Below, one piece after another: positions 54,020 to 63,325 of a stretch of DNA of 64,000 nt. The DNA is from an uncultured bacterium (GTDB taxonomy: Bacteria; Bacillota; Clostridia; Oscillospirales; Acutalibacteraceae), in contig CASDTH010000043.1 in the NCBI GenBank assembly GCA_949283655.1, forward strand, positions 1 to 64,000, read 5' to 3'. A program made the position numbers and the translations under genes. The notes under the pieces were generated by a model. It made no database searches, was not told the origin of the DNA, and saw only the letters and a program-made list of their open reading frames with translations. Position 1 is the first letter of the stretch, and every line of letters starts with the position of its first letter.

Positions 54020-56092
54020 ATGAATCAGGAGAAACGCACCTCCCGCATTATCATTTCCCTGTGCCTGCTGGGCGTCTTCCTACTGCTTTTTACAGGCCGT
54101 CTTGTGCAGCTGCAGCTGGTGCACGGCGCAGAATATGCCGAGCAGAGCAAATCCATCAGCTCCGCCAGCACACGGGTAAAGGCGGCGCGCGGCGAAATTC
54201 TGGACCGCAACGGTAACCCGCTGGTGATCAACCGGCAGGGAAATTCCATTGTATTCACAGCAAAGCAGTTCCCCTCTGATAACGAGGAGGAGATCGCGCA
54301 GCGCAATGAGATCGTGCTCAGCCTGATCGAGCTGCTGGAATCCAAAGGAGAGGAATGGATTGATAACATTCCCCTCACATTTGATGCAAATGGCAATATT
54401 GCCTTCCCTGAGGATCGGGAAAGCGACGTAGCCTACCTGAAATCCGATCAAATTCTGCACCTGAACAGCTATGCCACAGCACAAAATTGCCTGGATGCCT
54501 TGATCGAAAAATACAGCCTGCAAAGCTATACTCCGGAGCAGGCGCGCAAAATTTCATCCGTCTACTATGAAATGCACCGCCTGATGTTCAGCGAGCGTAC
54601 GCCCTACACCTTTGCGGAGGATGTTTCCACTGAAACAGTGGCTGAAATCAAAGAGAAAAGCGATTTTTATCAGGGCGTAGAGATTGAAGTCGTCCCCTAC
54701 CGCGAGTATGTGGATGGCACGCTTGCCCCCCATATTCTCGGCATGGTCGGTGCGATCAGCGAAACGGAATATGAGCAAAACAAGGACAAGGGCTACCTAC
54801 AAACCGATACGATCGGTAAAAACGGCATTGAGCGCGCAATGGAAAGCTATCTGCGCGGGACAGACGGTACCAAACGCATCACCGAAGATGACGACGGCAA
54901 CGTGACCACGGAGTATGTGCAGGAGCCTGTGCAGGGCAACACTATCGTCCTGACCATTGACAAAAACCTGCAAAAGGTTGGGGCAGACTCCCTAGCCAAG
55001 CGGATTGCGGATTTAAAAAGCCTGCACCCAGATATCAGCTATTTTGGCGGCGCCCTGGTCGTAATTGACGTCCACACGGGCGAGGTGCTTGCTTCGGTCT
55101 CCTACCCGACCTATGACATTTCCACCTATAACAAGGACTATGCGGAGTTGGCTGAGGCAGAAAATGCCCCGTTGTGGAACCGTGCGATGATGAGCACCTA
55201 TGCGCCGGGCTCCACCATGAAGCCTGGTATCGCCGTTACCGGCTTGGAGGAGGGCGTGTTTAACGCCAACACCACCTATTTTTGCGGCGGGCCGGGCGGT
55301 TACCAGCGGTATCGTGAGCTGGGTCTTGGGTGCAGCACGGGATATCACCGCAACATCAGCGTCGTCCACGCAATTGAGGTCTCCTGCAACAACTTCTTTT
55401 TCGAGGCTGGCTATCAAATCGGCATTGACACAATGAACGAATACTCCCGTGAATTTGGCCTTGGCCAGCCAACCGGGATTGAGATTTCAGAAGAAACAGG
55501 GATTCTTGCAACGCCGGAATACGCAGAATCCATCGGCACGCCCTGGCGTCCTGGCGACACTGTGCAGTATGCCATCGGCCAATCCTACAATGTGTTTACG
55601 CCCCTACAAATTGCAAATTATGCCGCCACACTTGCCAACGGGGGCACCCGCTATGAGGCGCATCTTGTAAAATCCATTAAATCCTATGACTACAGTGAAA
55701 CCATTCTGGAAAAAGAGCCTGTGATTGCGGCCAACCTGGAGATCAGCCAGTCCACTCTGGATTTGGTGCATGAGGGGATGCGGCGCGTTGGTGACACCGG
55801 TTTTTGCGCGAACGCCTTCTCTAAAATTCAAAATGGCATCAAAGCCGCCGCTAAAACTGGCACCGCCCAGGTGTGGCGCACGATCAATGGGGAATCTAAG
55901 CGCACCAACAACGGTATCTTGATCACCTATGCGCCAGCAGAAGATCCAGAGATCGCCATTGGTCTTGTCATCGAGGGTTCCACTACAGGTGTGGACTGCG
56001 CGCCTGTAGCGGCAGATATCTACAACCAGTATTTTTCTGGCACAGAAAGTTCTATGGATCTGCCGCAGGAAAATAACACACTCCTGCAATAA
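54020..56092 (+). CDS. mrdA: Penicillin-binding protein 2 (elongation transpeptidase)
   Basis: 690 residues. N-terminal membrane helix (about 13-35), dimerisation domain with RGEILDRNGNPLVINRQG, and transpeptidase domain with the active serine in APGSTMKPGIAV, the SxN motif in VSCNNFFFEAG and the KTG motif in AAKTGTAQVW. It cross-links peptidoglycan during side-wall growth with MreBCD and RodA (not in window). Start at ATG 54020 with AAAGGAG. In Bacillus subtilis this place downstream of mreD is held by minC. Confidence 0.93.
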   Translation: MNQEKRTSRIIISLCLLGVFLLLFTGRLVQLQLVHGAEYAEQSKSISSASTRVKAARGEILDRNGNPLVINRQGNSIVFTAKQFPSDNEEEIAQRNEIVLSLIELLESKGEEWIDNIPLTFDANGNIAFPEDRESDVAYLKSDQILHLNSYATAQNCLDALIEKYSLQSYTPEQARKISSVYYEMHRLMFSERTPYTFAEDVSTETVAEIKEKSDFYQGVEIEVVPYREYVDGTLAPHILGMVGAISETEYEQNKDKGYLQTDTIGKNGIERAMESYLRGTDGTKRITEDDDGNVTTEYVQEPVQGNTIVLTIDKNLQKVGADSLAKRIADLKSLHPDISYFGGALVVIDVHTGEVLASVSYPTYDISTYNKDYAELAEAENAPLWNRAMMSTYAPGSTMKPGIAVTGLEEGVFNANTTYFCGGPGGYQRYRELGLGCSTGYHRNISVVHAIEVSCNNFFFEAGYQIGIDTMNEYSREFGLGQPTGIEISEETGILATPEYAESIGTPWRPGDTVQYAIGQSYNVFTPLQIANYAATLANGGTRYEAHLVKSIKSYDYSETILEKEPVIAANLEISQSTLDLVHEGMRRVGDTGFCANAFSKIQNGIKAAAKTGTAQVWRTINGESKRTNNGILITYAPAEDPEIAIGLVIEGSTTGVDCAPVAADIYNQYFSGTESSMDLPQENNTLLQ

Positions 56093-56124
56093 GCGTTCAT
56101 TCAAGAGAGAGGAAGGTAAGCTGC

Positions 56125-56859
56125 ATGGCACAAAAAATTGTGATTGCCTCCGGAAAAGGCGGCGCCGGCAAATCCTCGCTCGCGGCTGGTCTCGGCGGTG
56201 CCTTAGCCCGCATGGGTAAACGCGTTTTGCTCATCGATGGGGACATTGGGCTACGCAGCTTGGACATGATCCTCGGCTGTGCTGAAAGCACAGTCTATGA
56301 CTGGGCGGATGTCATCTTAGGCCGTTGCGCACCAGAGAAAGCGCCTTTGCAGGCTGGCGGCATCTTTCTGCTTGCTGCGCCCTTGCGGGATGCGCCAGAA
56401 ATCACGCCCGAATCCATGCAGGAGCTAACCTCCCGCTATGACGCTTTTTTTGACGATATCCTGATTGACGCTCCCGCCGGAATGGAACGCGGCTTTCAGC
56501 TCGCCGCTAGTGCTGCGCAGAGCGCCATTGTGGTTTCTACACCGGATGCAGTCTGCGTGCGCAGTGCCGCCGCATGCGTGGACGGGTTGCACGCGCTGGG
56601 GCTCTCCCCCATTCTATTGGCAATCAATCGCTTTCAGGCCCGCCCGGTCGCCAAGCAGATGCTATTGAATATTGATCAGGTGATCGATGGAGCAGGGGCG
56701 CGGTTGATCGGTGTCATCCCTGAGGATCCGGATATCACCTATCGCGCTGCCATGGGGAAGCCTGTGTTGCCAGATGGCCCCGCCGGCGGTGCCTACCTTC
56801 GGATTGCAAAAAGGCTCGAAGGAGAGAAAATCCCGCTAAAACGTCTTGATAAAATGTAA
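56125..56859 (+). CDS. minD: MinD-like septum-site ATPase
   Basis: 244 residues with the deviant Walker A IASGKGGAGKSS (about 7-18), switch I region LLIDGDIGLRSLDMILG, and Walker B ILIDAPAGMERG. The length is 20-25 residues short of typical MinD. The C-terminal end (IAKRLEGEKIPLKRLDKM) is basic and could be a short membrane-targeting helix, but it is weaker than the usual FLKRLF type. No minC or minE is present in the window. It follows PBP2 by 32 bp and is read in the same operon. A FlhG/ParA-type role is a less likely alternative. Confidence 0.85.
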   Translation: MAQKIVIASGKGGAGKSSLAAGLGGALARMGKRVLLIDGDIGLRSLDMILGCAESTVYDWADVILGRCAPEKAPLQAGGIFLLAAPLRDAPEITPESMQELTSRYDAFFDDILIDAPAGMERGFQLAASAAQSAIVVSTPDAVCVRSAAACVDGLHALGLSPILLAINRFQARPVAKQMLLNIDQVIDGAGARLIGVIPEDPDITYRAAMGKPVLPDGPAGGAYLRIAKRLEGEKIPLKRLDKM

Positions 56860-56874
56860 TTTATCTGATATGAT
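56846..56874 (+). promoter_or_regulatory. Promoter of mgsA
   Basis: TTGATA (56846-56851), 17 bp, TATGAT (56869-56874), overlapping the end of minD. Confidence 0.65.
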
Positions 56875-56929
56875 AGGTATATAATTGTTATTTTCAGCTC
56901 AACATTCTTATAAAAAAGGAGCTGCATAT

Positions 56930-57334
56930 ATGAATATCGCACTAATTGCCCATGACGCTAAGAAGGAACTGATGACACAATTCTGCATTGCTTATTGCGG
57001 AGTGCTCAGCCGCCACACTCTGTGCGCAACCGGTACGACCGGCAAAATTGTCGCGGAGGCGACGGGGCTTTCCATCCAGCGTTTCCTTAGCGGCCAGCAG
57101 GGCGGCGATCAACAGATTGCGGCACGTATTGCCTGCAACGAAATTGACCTGCTCCTGTTTTTCCGCGACCCGCTTAACCCGAAGCCCCATGAGCCAAATG
57201 AGGCAAACCTGCTTCGCCTTTGTGATGTGCACAACATTCCGGTCGCCACCAATATCGCAACGGCGGAGGCTCTCATCCACAGCCTTGACCGCGGCGATCT
57301 CGACTGGCGCGATATTGTCAACCCCAAAATTTAA
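56930..57334 (+). CDS. mgsA: Methylglyoxal synthase
   Basis: Converts dihydroxyacetone phosphate to methylglyoxal, a phosphate-releasing bypass of lower glycolysis. 134 residues: [42 protein letters not shown] with the catalytic aspartate, and [14 protein letters not shown]. Complete. AAGGAG precedes ATG 56930. Own promoter inside minD. Confidence 0.95.
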   Translation: MNIALIAHDAKKELMTQFCIAYCGVLSRHTLCATGTTGKIVAEATGLSIQRFLSGQQGGDQQIAARIACNEIDLLLFFRDPLNPKPHEPNEANLLRLCDVHNIPVATNIATAEALIHSLDRGDLDWRDIVNPKI

Positions 57335-57474
57335 CTCATTTTTGTGGATAGCACATATGGCTGTAAAGTCCGCCCCTTTTGAGGCGGGCTATTTTGGTTG
57401 TGTAGCAATTGAAAACGCTGTCTTTGCTGCGGTACGCCTTATCAGCCGCCAGATAGGTGCTCTTGGGGCAAAAA

Positions 57475-57514
57475 AATATTACCCACAGGGGGCAAGCCCT
57501 CTGCGGGTAATATT
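57475..57514. terminator. Bidirectional terminator between mgsA and the DUF4015 gene
   Basis: AATATTACCC (57475-57484) pairs with GGGTAATATT (57505-57514) around an inner CAGGG/CCCTCTG stem. Long T-run on the minus strand, shorter on the plus strand. Confidence 0.85.
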
Positions 57515-57535
57515 TTAAAATCAACAACCGGTTGC

Positions 57536-58798
57536 TCACTGCAAAGCAGAATAGCTTCCGTTGGCGCTATATACCAAATAATTCTCAAGCCCGGCTTGCT
57601 GGAGCGCATTGACCTGCACACTCAAGGAAACGCCTGCCTCCAGCACTGGCATCAACGTCGCACCGCCAACCGCTGCCTTCAACTGCTCGCCTGCGGCGGT
57701 TAGAAACGCTGCGGGATCAGCTGCGTTAAACACTTCTTCCCCAGCCGTAACGCCGCGCTCCAGCCCCGACAGACGGAAATCAGGCAAGTAGCCATCTGCT
57801 CCGCTGCCAAACAAGCTGCCGTGGTATTGCTCCTCATCTCCGCCCAGAGCGCCTGCGCCGGACTGCATCAGCAGGAGCTCTACTTCTCCAGCGGCGTTTT
57901 TGGCAGCCGCCACAAAGTTCTTCAGCACCTCATTGCGAGAAACTCCGCTCTCGCTCTCCCCTGTATAATAGGTACGGTTCAGCGCATATCCGCTGGGGAA
58001 TTGGACGCTGTCCAGCACAATTCCGTCAATTTCCATCGCGGCGAGCTCACCAATCAAACCGGTTAAATAATTTTGCACCGTTTCGGAATAGGGATTTGCC
58101 CAAGGTTTTCCGCCTTGATCCAAGCTGTTATCCAGCCAGAGTGTACCCGGCCGTTCATAATAGACGGCACTGCCCTCGCCCAGCCTGCGTGCTGCAAGAG
58201 GATCACGGAAGCATTGCAGCTGGATCATTACCTTTAGGCCATTTGCACGTATTTTCTCCACGGCCTGAGCAAAATCCGCATAGGCGCTCTCAGCCGCTCC
58301 AATGGTTGCTGCCTGCTCCAAGCTGGTGGGGAACAAAAGCTCCCCCTCCACATTCTTTCCCTCCAAAAGAACGGTGGTGGCGCCAAGCTGCTTGACATTG
58401 GCAAGGAAGGGTTCCAATGCGGAATCGCTGCGGAAGGTATCCGCCGGGAGCCATACCGCCACGCCAAACGTTTGCTGGGCCGGTTCCGTTTGCTGTGGCG
58501 TCTGCTGTGTGCCGGCCTGCTGCGCGCCGGTATCCGTTTGGGAGGGATTGTCAGTCACTACCGGCTGGTTGGAAAGATTCAGCGCAAAATCGGTTACGAA
58601 AAAGGCGATGGCCACCACTGCGGCAAACCCCAACGCCAGCAAAAGAATCTTTCCGATTTTTTTGCCGCGCTCCATATGACTTGTGCTTTTCCGGAAGCGG
58701 CCACGGCGGCTTCCATCCGGAAAATCCTTGCGGAATCCATAATAGCTGGAGCGATAGCCGGAGCCGTAATCCTTTTTCACCTTATACTTTTTACCCAT
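57536..58798 (-). CDS. Membrane-anchored DUF4015-type putative glycosidase
   Basis: 420 residues. A basic, Tyr/Arg/Ser-rich cytoplasmic head (about 1-48), one membrane helix (about 49-70), a Q/T-rich linker and an extracellular TIM-barrel-like domain. The stretch LWLDNSLDQGGKPWANPYSE followed by DGIVLDSVQFPSGYA matches the NPYxxxV...D.IQFDYVRFP pattern of DUF4015 proteins, thought to be glycosidases. Substrate unknown. It lies 156 bp downstream of rnfA on the same strand and ends at a terminator. Confidence 0.7.
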   Translation of the reverse strand: MGKKYKVKKDYGSGYRSSYYGFRKDFPDGSRRGRFRKSTSHMERGKKIGKILLLALGFAAVVAIAFFVTDFALNLSNQPVVTDNPSQTDTGAQQAGTQQTPQQTEPAQQTFGVAVWLPADTFRSDSALEPFLANVKQLGATTVLLEGKNVEGELLFPTSLEQAATIGAAESAYADFAQAVEKIRANGLKVMIQLQCFRDPLAARRLGEGSAVYYERPGTLWLDNSLDQGGKPWANPYSETVQNYLTGLIGELAAMEIDGIVLDSVQFPSGYALNRTYYTGESESGVSRNEVLKNFVAAAKNAAGEVELLLMQSGAGALGGDEEQYHGSLFGSGADGYLPDFRLSGLERGVTAGEEVFNAADPAAFLTAAGEQLKAAVGGATLMPVLEAGVSLSVQVNALQQAGLENYLVYSANGSYSALQ

Positions 58799-58954
58799 CC
58801 TATGGCCTTCCTTTCGCAGAATTCATGGCGCCACACTAAAACCATCAGGGCACGGGGGAAAAACACCATCCGCACTGCTAGCAAGCTACCCCTACCATGC
58901 AAGCCCTAGAGGCAACCTTCTCACCGACAGCACGCCTATCCATTTTTCCGGGCC

Positions 58955-59548
58955 TCAAACAAAAATCGAGTGCCCGGAAAAACCGGTAAACGCAAGCGCT
59001 AGCAAAGAAACATAGAGAAACAGCGCCGGCGTTCCCCGGAATGCCCTTGGGATACAGTCATTATGATCCAGCACATGGATCCCTGCATGGATCAAAAACA
59101 CCGCAAGTGCAAATGCCGCGCCCGCGCCAATCCCCGCGCCCAGCGATTCACCCACTGTGTAAGCAGCGCTGCGGTTAATCAATGGGATTGCGAGTAGCAG
59201 CGTATTAAAAGCCGCCATGCCAATCTTACGCAGTATGCGATCCTCCGCATGAAGTGCATAGCGGAAAACCAGCACCGTGATACTATACAGTATAAACAAC
59301 ACGCTGATATATATGAGCAACCGTACAAGCGTATGCGCGCCGCCAATTTGCGGAATCAACTCCAATGCGCGGCAAATCAGCGAGGTTGCAATGGAAAAGC
59401 CTGAAATAAACAGAGCGAAGGAGATCACGTAGCGCGGCTTGGAAGAGATACGGATCGCCTCGCTTGTGCCGAATCCTCCTGTAAAAATAAGGTTTTGCAG
59501 CAAAAGGGAATACATCGCCGTTACAATAAGCGCTACAAACCAGCTCAC
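58955..59548 (-). CDS. rnfA: RnfA-like membrane subunit lacking the iron-binding cysteines
   Basis: 197 residues, six membrane helices. Homology to RnfA/RsxA is clear at the end (AFRGTPALF and LALAFTGFSGHSI against PFRGNAIAL and LAFMGFSG). In canonical RnfA two cysteines, in GLCPF and TTNCAVLG, bind the membrane iron centre. Here the aligned residues are serine (FGTSEA) and threonine (AFNTLLLA). So electron transfer through this subunit is doubtful. Start at GTG 59548, with GGAGGA seven bases upstream. The rnfE end overlaps it. Confidence 0.8.
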   Translation of the reverse strand: MSWFVALIVTAMYSLLLQNLIFTGGFGTSEAIRISSKPRYVISFALFISGFSIATSLICRALELIPQIGGAHTLVRLLIYISVLFILYSITVLVFRYALHAEDRILRKIGMAAFNTLLLAIPLINRSAAYTVGESLGAGIGAGAAFALAVFLIHAGIHVLDHNDCIPRAFRGTPALFLYVSLLALAFTGFSGHSIFV

Positions 59549-59550
59549 GG

Positions 59551-60780
59551 TCAATCCTCCCCCTTCTGTTCTTTCTGCTCCGGCTCCCCGGCCGCCTTTT
59601 TCTCTTCTTCGCGCCGCCTGTTCAGAGCGGCTAAAACCTCTGCAAAGCTTTCCAGCTCTTCCTCCTGCTGAATTCGAATCGGATCCGGCGGCATATGGGT
59701 CCGGGCTTGGCGAGCTGTTTTATCCGCCTGAAGCGGCCTCCCCGCCTTTTTTTCAGATCGCTTCTCCGCACGCTTGGCAGGCTGCGAACCAGCAGCTGAT
59801 CCTGGCATCTGCTCAGGCTCACTGCTTTCCGGCTTTCTGTGCGCGGTGGGCAAGCGCTTTCCATCAAGCGCTTTCTGCTTCATAGCTGGTTTGGCAGGCC
59901 GCTGCTGAGGGGCTGTGGCCTGCTCGGATGCCTCCGCCTTTTTCTTTCCCAACTGTTTGCGCTCAGGCATCTGCCGGTTTTCTGCTTTCATCTTCCTGCC
60001 GCTACCGCCATGCGCTTTGGGCTGGCTGCCCTGCTTTTGATCGCCTGTATGCTGCGCGTGGGCCGCTTGCACAGACCTTCCTTTCTGGATGAACCGGAGC
60101 AGCGGCTCCATCACGGAGCCCTCCTCCTCATCCACATGGGCAACAGGTGTCTCCAGCTCCTCCTCGCCCTGATGGCGGCGGTTATAAAGCCATTTCACTG
60201 CGGCAGCCAAAAAGCCCAGCATCAAAAAACCGCCAAAAGGCATCAGCAATCCAGTCGCCCATGGCCCGGCAAAAACCGGATAGCCCCAAATGGCGCCGGC
60301 CCCCAGCAGCTCACGGAACAGGCCGAGCAACAGCACCACAGCCCCATAGCCAAGCGACGCTCCCACCGCGTCCAGCAAGCTGATGCGCAACCGGCTTTGC
60401 ACAGCGCAGGTTTCACAGCGGTAAACCGTCAGCGAATTGACTGCCAACAGCGGCAGGTAACTGCTTAATGGCCCCAGAAGGTTTGGAAAAAAGCGGTCGC
60501 AAATTGTCATGCCGCCCGCCAGTATTCCATAGCTGAGCAGGACATATAGCCCAATGCGCAGCCAAAAGGGCAGCCGCTTGAGCAGCAGCGTCGTTAAAAG
60601 CTCCATCACGATCAGAATGAACGCTGCAGCCAGAGCAACGATAACCGCTGATTTCACGCTGGCCGCCAACGCAACCGCCGGAAACAGCCCGATAAACTGC
60701 ATCAAAACCGGATTTTCCCGCAGGAGGCCCCGCCGGAACGCGTGCCGGCCGGAGGGCCGGTTTTCTACCTTATCATGCAT
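59551..60780 (-). CDS. rnfE: RnfE-like membrane subunit with a long charged C-terminal tail
   Basis: 409 residues. The first about 210 align with RnfE: RGLLRENPVLMQFIGLFPAV, YLPLLAVNSLTVYRCE and FRELLGAGAIWG. The two iron-binding cysteines of canonical RnfE (GLCP and VTNC) read phenylalanine (GLFP) and serine (AVNS). Two cysteines appear instead in YRCETCA. The last about 190 residues form a hydrophilic tail rich in K, Q, E, A and P, not found in normal RnfE, probably cytoplasmic and disordered with a final helix (about 375-405). Start ATG 60780 overlaps the rnfD stop; ATG 60795 is possible. Confidence 0.8.
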   Translation of the reverse strand: MHDKVENRPSGRHAFRRGLLRENPVLMQFIGLFPAVALAASVKSAVIVALAAAFILIVMELLTTLLLKRLPFWLRIGLYVLLSYGILAGGMTICDRFFPNLLGPLSSYLPLLAVNSLTVYRCETCAVQSRLRISLLDAVGASLGYGAVVLLLGLFRELLGAGAIWGYPVFAGPWATGLLMPFGGFLMLGFLAAAVKWLYNRRHQGEEELETPVAHVDEEEGSVMEPLLRFIQKGRSVQAAHAQHTGDQKQGSQPKAHGGSGRKMKAENRQMPERKQLGKKKAEASEQATAPQQRPAKPAMKQKALDGKRLPTAHRKPESSEPEQMPGSAAGSQPAKRAEKRSEKKAGRPLQADKTARQARTHMPPDPIRIQQEEELESFAEVLAALNRRREEEKKAAGEPEQKEQKGED

Positions 60781-61822
60781 GCGTGCCACCCCCATTCTCT
60801 AATTGGGAGGCTGCCGGAGGCAGCTTTTTCCCCTGACGATCACGCATCATGCTCTCCACCATTGGCCAGGCCGCATTCATCAGCAGCACCGCAAAGCAGG
60901 CCCCCTCCTCATAGGCGCCGAAATAGCGCAGGAGCATGCATAACGCACCGGCGGCCATGCCATAAATCAGCCTTTGCAGATGCGTCTTGGGCAAGGTAGC
61001 GGGGTTTGGCAGCAAAAACAGCGCCGTGAAGACCAGCATACCCGCTGATATCTCCATCGTTAGCGAAAGCTTACGCCCTGTGAGAATGCGCGGAAACAGC
61101 ACCGAGCACACGGAGCACACCGCCACAAAGCCCGCCGAGCTCAGCCACAGGGAGGAGTGAAACATAAAAAAGGCGATTGCAACGCCGAACATCACCAGCA
61201 TACACGTGGCGCCCATCGGCCCGGGCACTTTGCCGATCACAGCGTTAAAATAGCTTAGAATATTGCCGCTAATCGAATTGTGCACCCGCAGCATGGAGGC
61301 AAACGACGCCCCCTCCACAAAATCCTTCGAGCCTGTCACAAGCACCTGCCCCGGCTGCTCCATAGCAACCGCCGGGTAGGTAAACACCAGCTCCGGCCAG
61401 CAGACGCAAAGGAAGGCAATGCCTGCCGCCGCAGGGACAAACGGCGTCTTCTGCGCGCTTCCGAAGGGAAGCTTTGCCGCCACAATGGCAAACGCACTGC
61501 CCGCAGCAGGGAGCCAGTAGGGCGCCGAGGCAGGCAGCAGCAGTGCAATCATCGCACCGGTCAAGGCTGCATATACCGTATCGATCCCGGGCCTTCTGCG
61601 CATCAGAGCCGTGCCCAGTGCATCGCACAGCACCGCCGTCAGGATAGAAACCGCCAAAAGGCCAAGCGCCCTCCACCGGTAATAATAAAACGCCATCACC
61701 GCCGGGGCAATCAGCATCAGCAGTGTGGAAACCGTGTAGGATCGAAATTCCTTCTCAGCAGGCGTCCGTAGCCCTTCACTCGAAGCGGTCAAACGCCTCA
61801 CCGCCTTTCTTTTCAAAGTCAT
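60773..61822 (-). CDS. rnfD: RnfD-like membrane subunit with altered flavin site
   Basis: 349 residues, about nine membrane helices. It aligns with RnfD/RsxD over its length; RLIYGMAAGALCMLLRYFGA and EGACFAVLLMNAAWPMVE are clear. In canonical RnfD the motif DGxSxATPL carries covalent FMN on threonine; here it reads EGASFASML, with serine in that place. The SGATMLGAFF motif is also changed (SAGMLVFTALF). Start ATG 61822 with AAAGGA. First of the rnfD-rnfE-rnfA set; no rnfG lies between D and E, where it normally is. Confidence 0.8.
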   Translation of the reverse strand: MTLKRKAVRRLTASSEGLRTPAEKEFRSYTVSTLLMLIAPAVMAFYYYRWRALGLLAVSILTAVLCDALGTALMRRRPGIDTVYAALTGAMIALLLPASAPYWLPAAGSAFAIVAAKLPFGSAQKTPFVPAAAGIAFLCVCWPELVFTYPAVAMEQPGQVLVTGSKDFVEGASFASMLRVHNSISGNILSYFNAVIGKVPGPMGATCMLVMFGVAIAFFMFHSSLWLSSAGFVAVCSVCSVLFPRILTGRKLSLTMEISAGMLVFTALFLLPNPATLPKTHLQRLIYGMAAGALCMLLRYFGAYEEGACFAVLLMNAAWPMVESMMRDRQGKKLPPAASQLENGGGTHA

Positions 61823-61919
61823 TGTAGGTCCTTTGCCAGAAATTATGCATTGCATGCCCCCTGCCCGGGGCATATGATAAGGGTAGCAGACTGTTATGGA
61901 ACGAAGGAGGGATGCGCCC

Positions 61920-62510
61920 TTGAAAATTGAGGCGCCTGAGAGCAACAAAATCGTCATCCGGCTAACCGCCGGAGATCTGAGTAAGCTGCACATTACATAT
62001 GAGGAAATGGACTATGCCAACATTGAAACGCGACGTGTGATCTGGACGCTGCTCGACGAGGCGCGACGGGAGCTGGGCCACGATATTGACCCCTCCGGCC
62101 GGATGCTCATTGAGGCGCTCCCGGCAAAAGAGGGTGGCTGTGTTTTGCGCTTCACCGTCCTGCAGCAGGAGGAACAAGTGCAGCAACCGCGCCTGTCTCT
62201 CCGGCGGAGCGTCAGCCCGCTGATTTACGAGTTTGCCAATGCGCAGCTAGTACTGGATGCAGCGGCAGCCGTCCGCCGTTTGAAAGCATTCCCTGCGGAG
62301 AGCGAGCTCTACCGGCAGGCAGGGTGCTACCGCCTGATCGTCTCCCCCGCCGGAAAAAACGAGCTACTAACCATCGCGCTCACCGAATTCGGCGCGCTCT
62401 GCGCACAGGGGGAGCTGCCCGCAGCGATCACCCGCGAGCATTGGCGGGAGGTGTGTGGAGTCCATGCACTCGAGCGCATCAGCCCACCCCCGGATCACCC
62501 CTCTTTTTGA
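61920..62510 (+). CDS. MecA-like adaptor protein
   Basis: 196 residues. The N-terminal part (MKIEAPESNKIVIRLTAGDL, RRVIWTLLDEARRELG, GRMLIEALPAKEGGCVLRF) follows the MecA pattern of a substrate-binding domain. The C-terminal domain resembles the ClpC-binding MecA fold. MecA adaptors deliver proteins such as ComK to ClpCP. Start at TTG 61920 with AAGGAGGG eight bases upstream; ATG 61896 lacks a binding site. Divergent from rnfD with 97 bp between, and its 3' end overlaps convergent rpe by 16 bp. Confidence 0.75.
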   Translation: MKIEAPESNKIVIRLTAGDLSKLHITYEEMDYANIETRRVIWTLLDEARRELGHDIDPSGRMLIEALPAKEGGCVLRFTVLQQEEQVQQPRLSLRRSVSPLIYEFANAQLVLDAAAAVRRLKAFPAESELYRQAGCYRLIVSPAGKNELLTIALTEFGALCAQGELPAAITREHWREVCGVHALERISPPPDHPSF

Positions 62511-63160
62511 GCCAGAGACCGCAGCGAGGCAATCATCTGCGCCGCATCCGTTGCACCGAAGACCGCGCTGCCCGCCACAAACACATTGGCGCCGGCCCCG
62601 GCTGCGGCTGCGACCGTTTTTTCACTGATCCCGCCATCCACCTGAATATCAATCGGCAAATTGCGCCGGTCGGCCTCCCGGCGGATCGCCTCCACCTTCG
62701 GCAACATCTCCGGCATGAAGGATTGCCCGCCGAAGCCCGGCTCCACCGTCATCACCAACACCATACCCAGCCTGTCGAGATACGGAAAAACCGCCTCGGC
62801 GGGTGTTTTGGGCTTCAGGCTCAAAGCAGGCACCGCACCGCCCGCGCGGATGAGCGCAATGGTTTCCTCCACCGGCGAATCCGACTCGATATGAAAGGTG
62901 ATGATATCCGCGCCCGCCTTCAAAAAATCCGGCACATATTGGAGCGGATTGCTGATCATCAGATGCACATCAAATGGAATTGAGGCATGGGGGCGCAGCG
63001 CCTTTACAATGGGCGCGCCAAGCGTGAGATTTGGGACGAAATGCCCATCCATCACATCGATATGCAGCCAGTCCGCACCGCATTTTTGCATGCGGGCAAA
63101 CTCTTCGCCCATGTGTGCAAAATCGCAGGAGAGGATGGAGGGGGAAATTTTTATCTTCAT
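62495..63160 (-). CDS. rpe: Ribulose-phosphate 3-epimerase
   Basis: Interconverts ribulose-5-phosphate and xylulose-5-phosphate. 221 residues: ISPSILSCDFAHMGEE, WLHIDVMDGHFVPNLTLG (metal ligands), DVHLMISNP, VEPGFGGQSFMPE and VDGGISEKT. TIM barrel, complete. Start ATG 63160 with AGGAGG. In many Bacillota rpe is beside rsgA; here its neighbours are unrelated. Confidence 0.95.
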   Translation of the reverse strand: MKIKISPSILSCDFAHMGEEFARMQKCGADWLHIDVMDGHFVPNLTLGAPIVKALRPHASIPFDVHLMISNPLQYVPDFLKAGADIITFHIESDSPVEETIALIRAGGAVPALSLKPKTPAEAVFPYLDRLGMVLVMTVEPGFGGQSFMPEMLPKVEAIRREADRRNLPIDIQVDGGISEKTVAAAAGAGANVFVAGSAVFGATDAAQMIASLRSLAQKEG

Positions 63161-63325
63161 GGAATGCCTCCTGAAATCGGCTGAGAACAGCGATTGATAC
63201 AGAATATATTTTAACAATTTTCATGGGAAAGGTCAAGGAAGTCAGAGAACAGGCGGCGTATTTCAGTCAGGCAGTAAAACGCCCTTTGGGCAGGAGGGAA
63301 AGGCCAAAATTTTCTCACTATAAAA

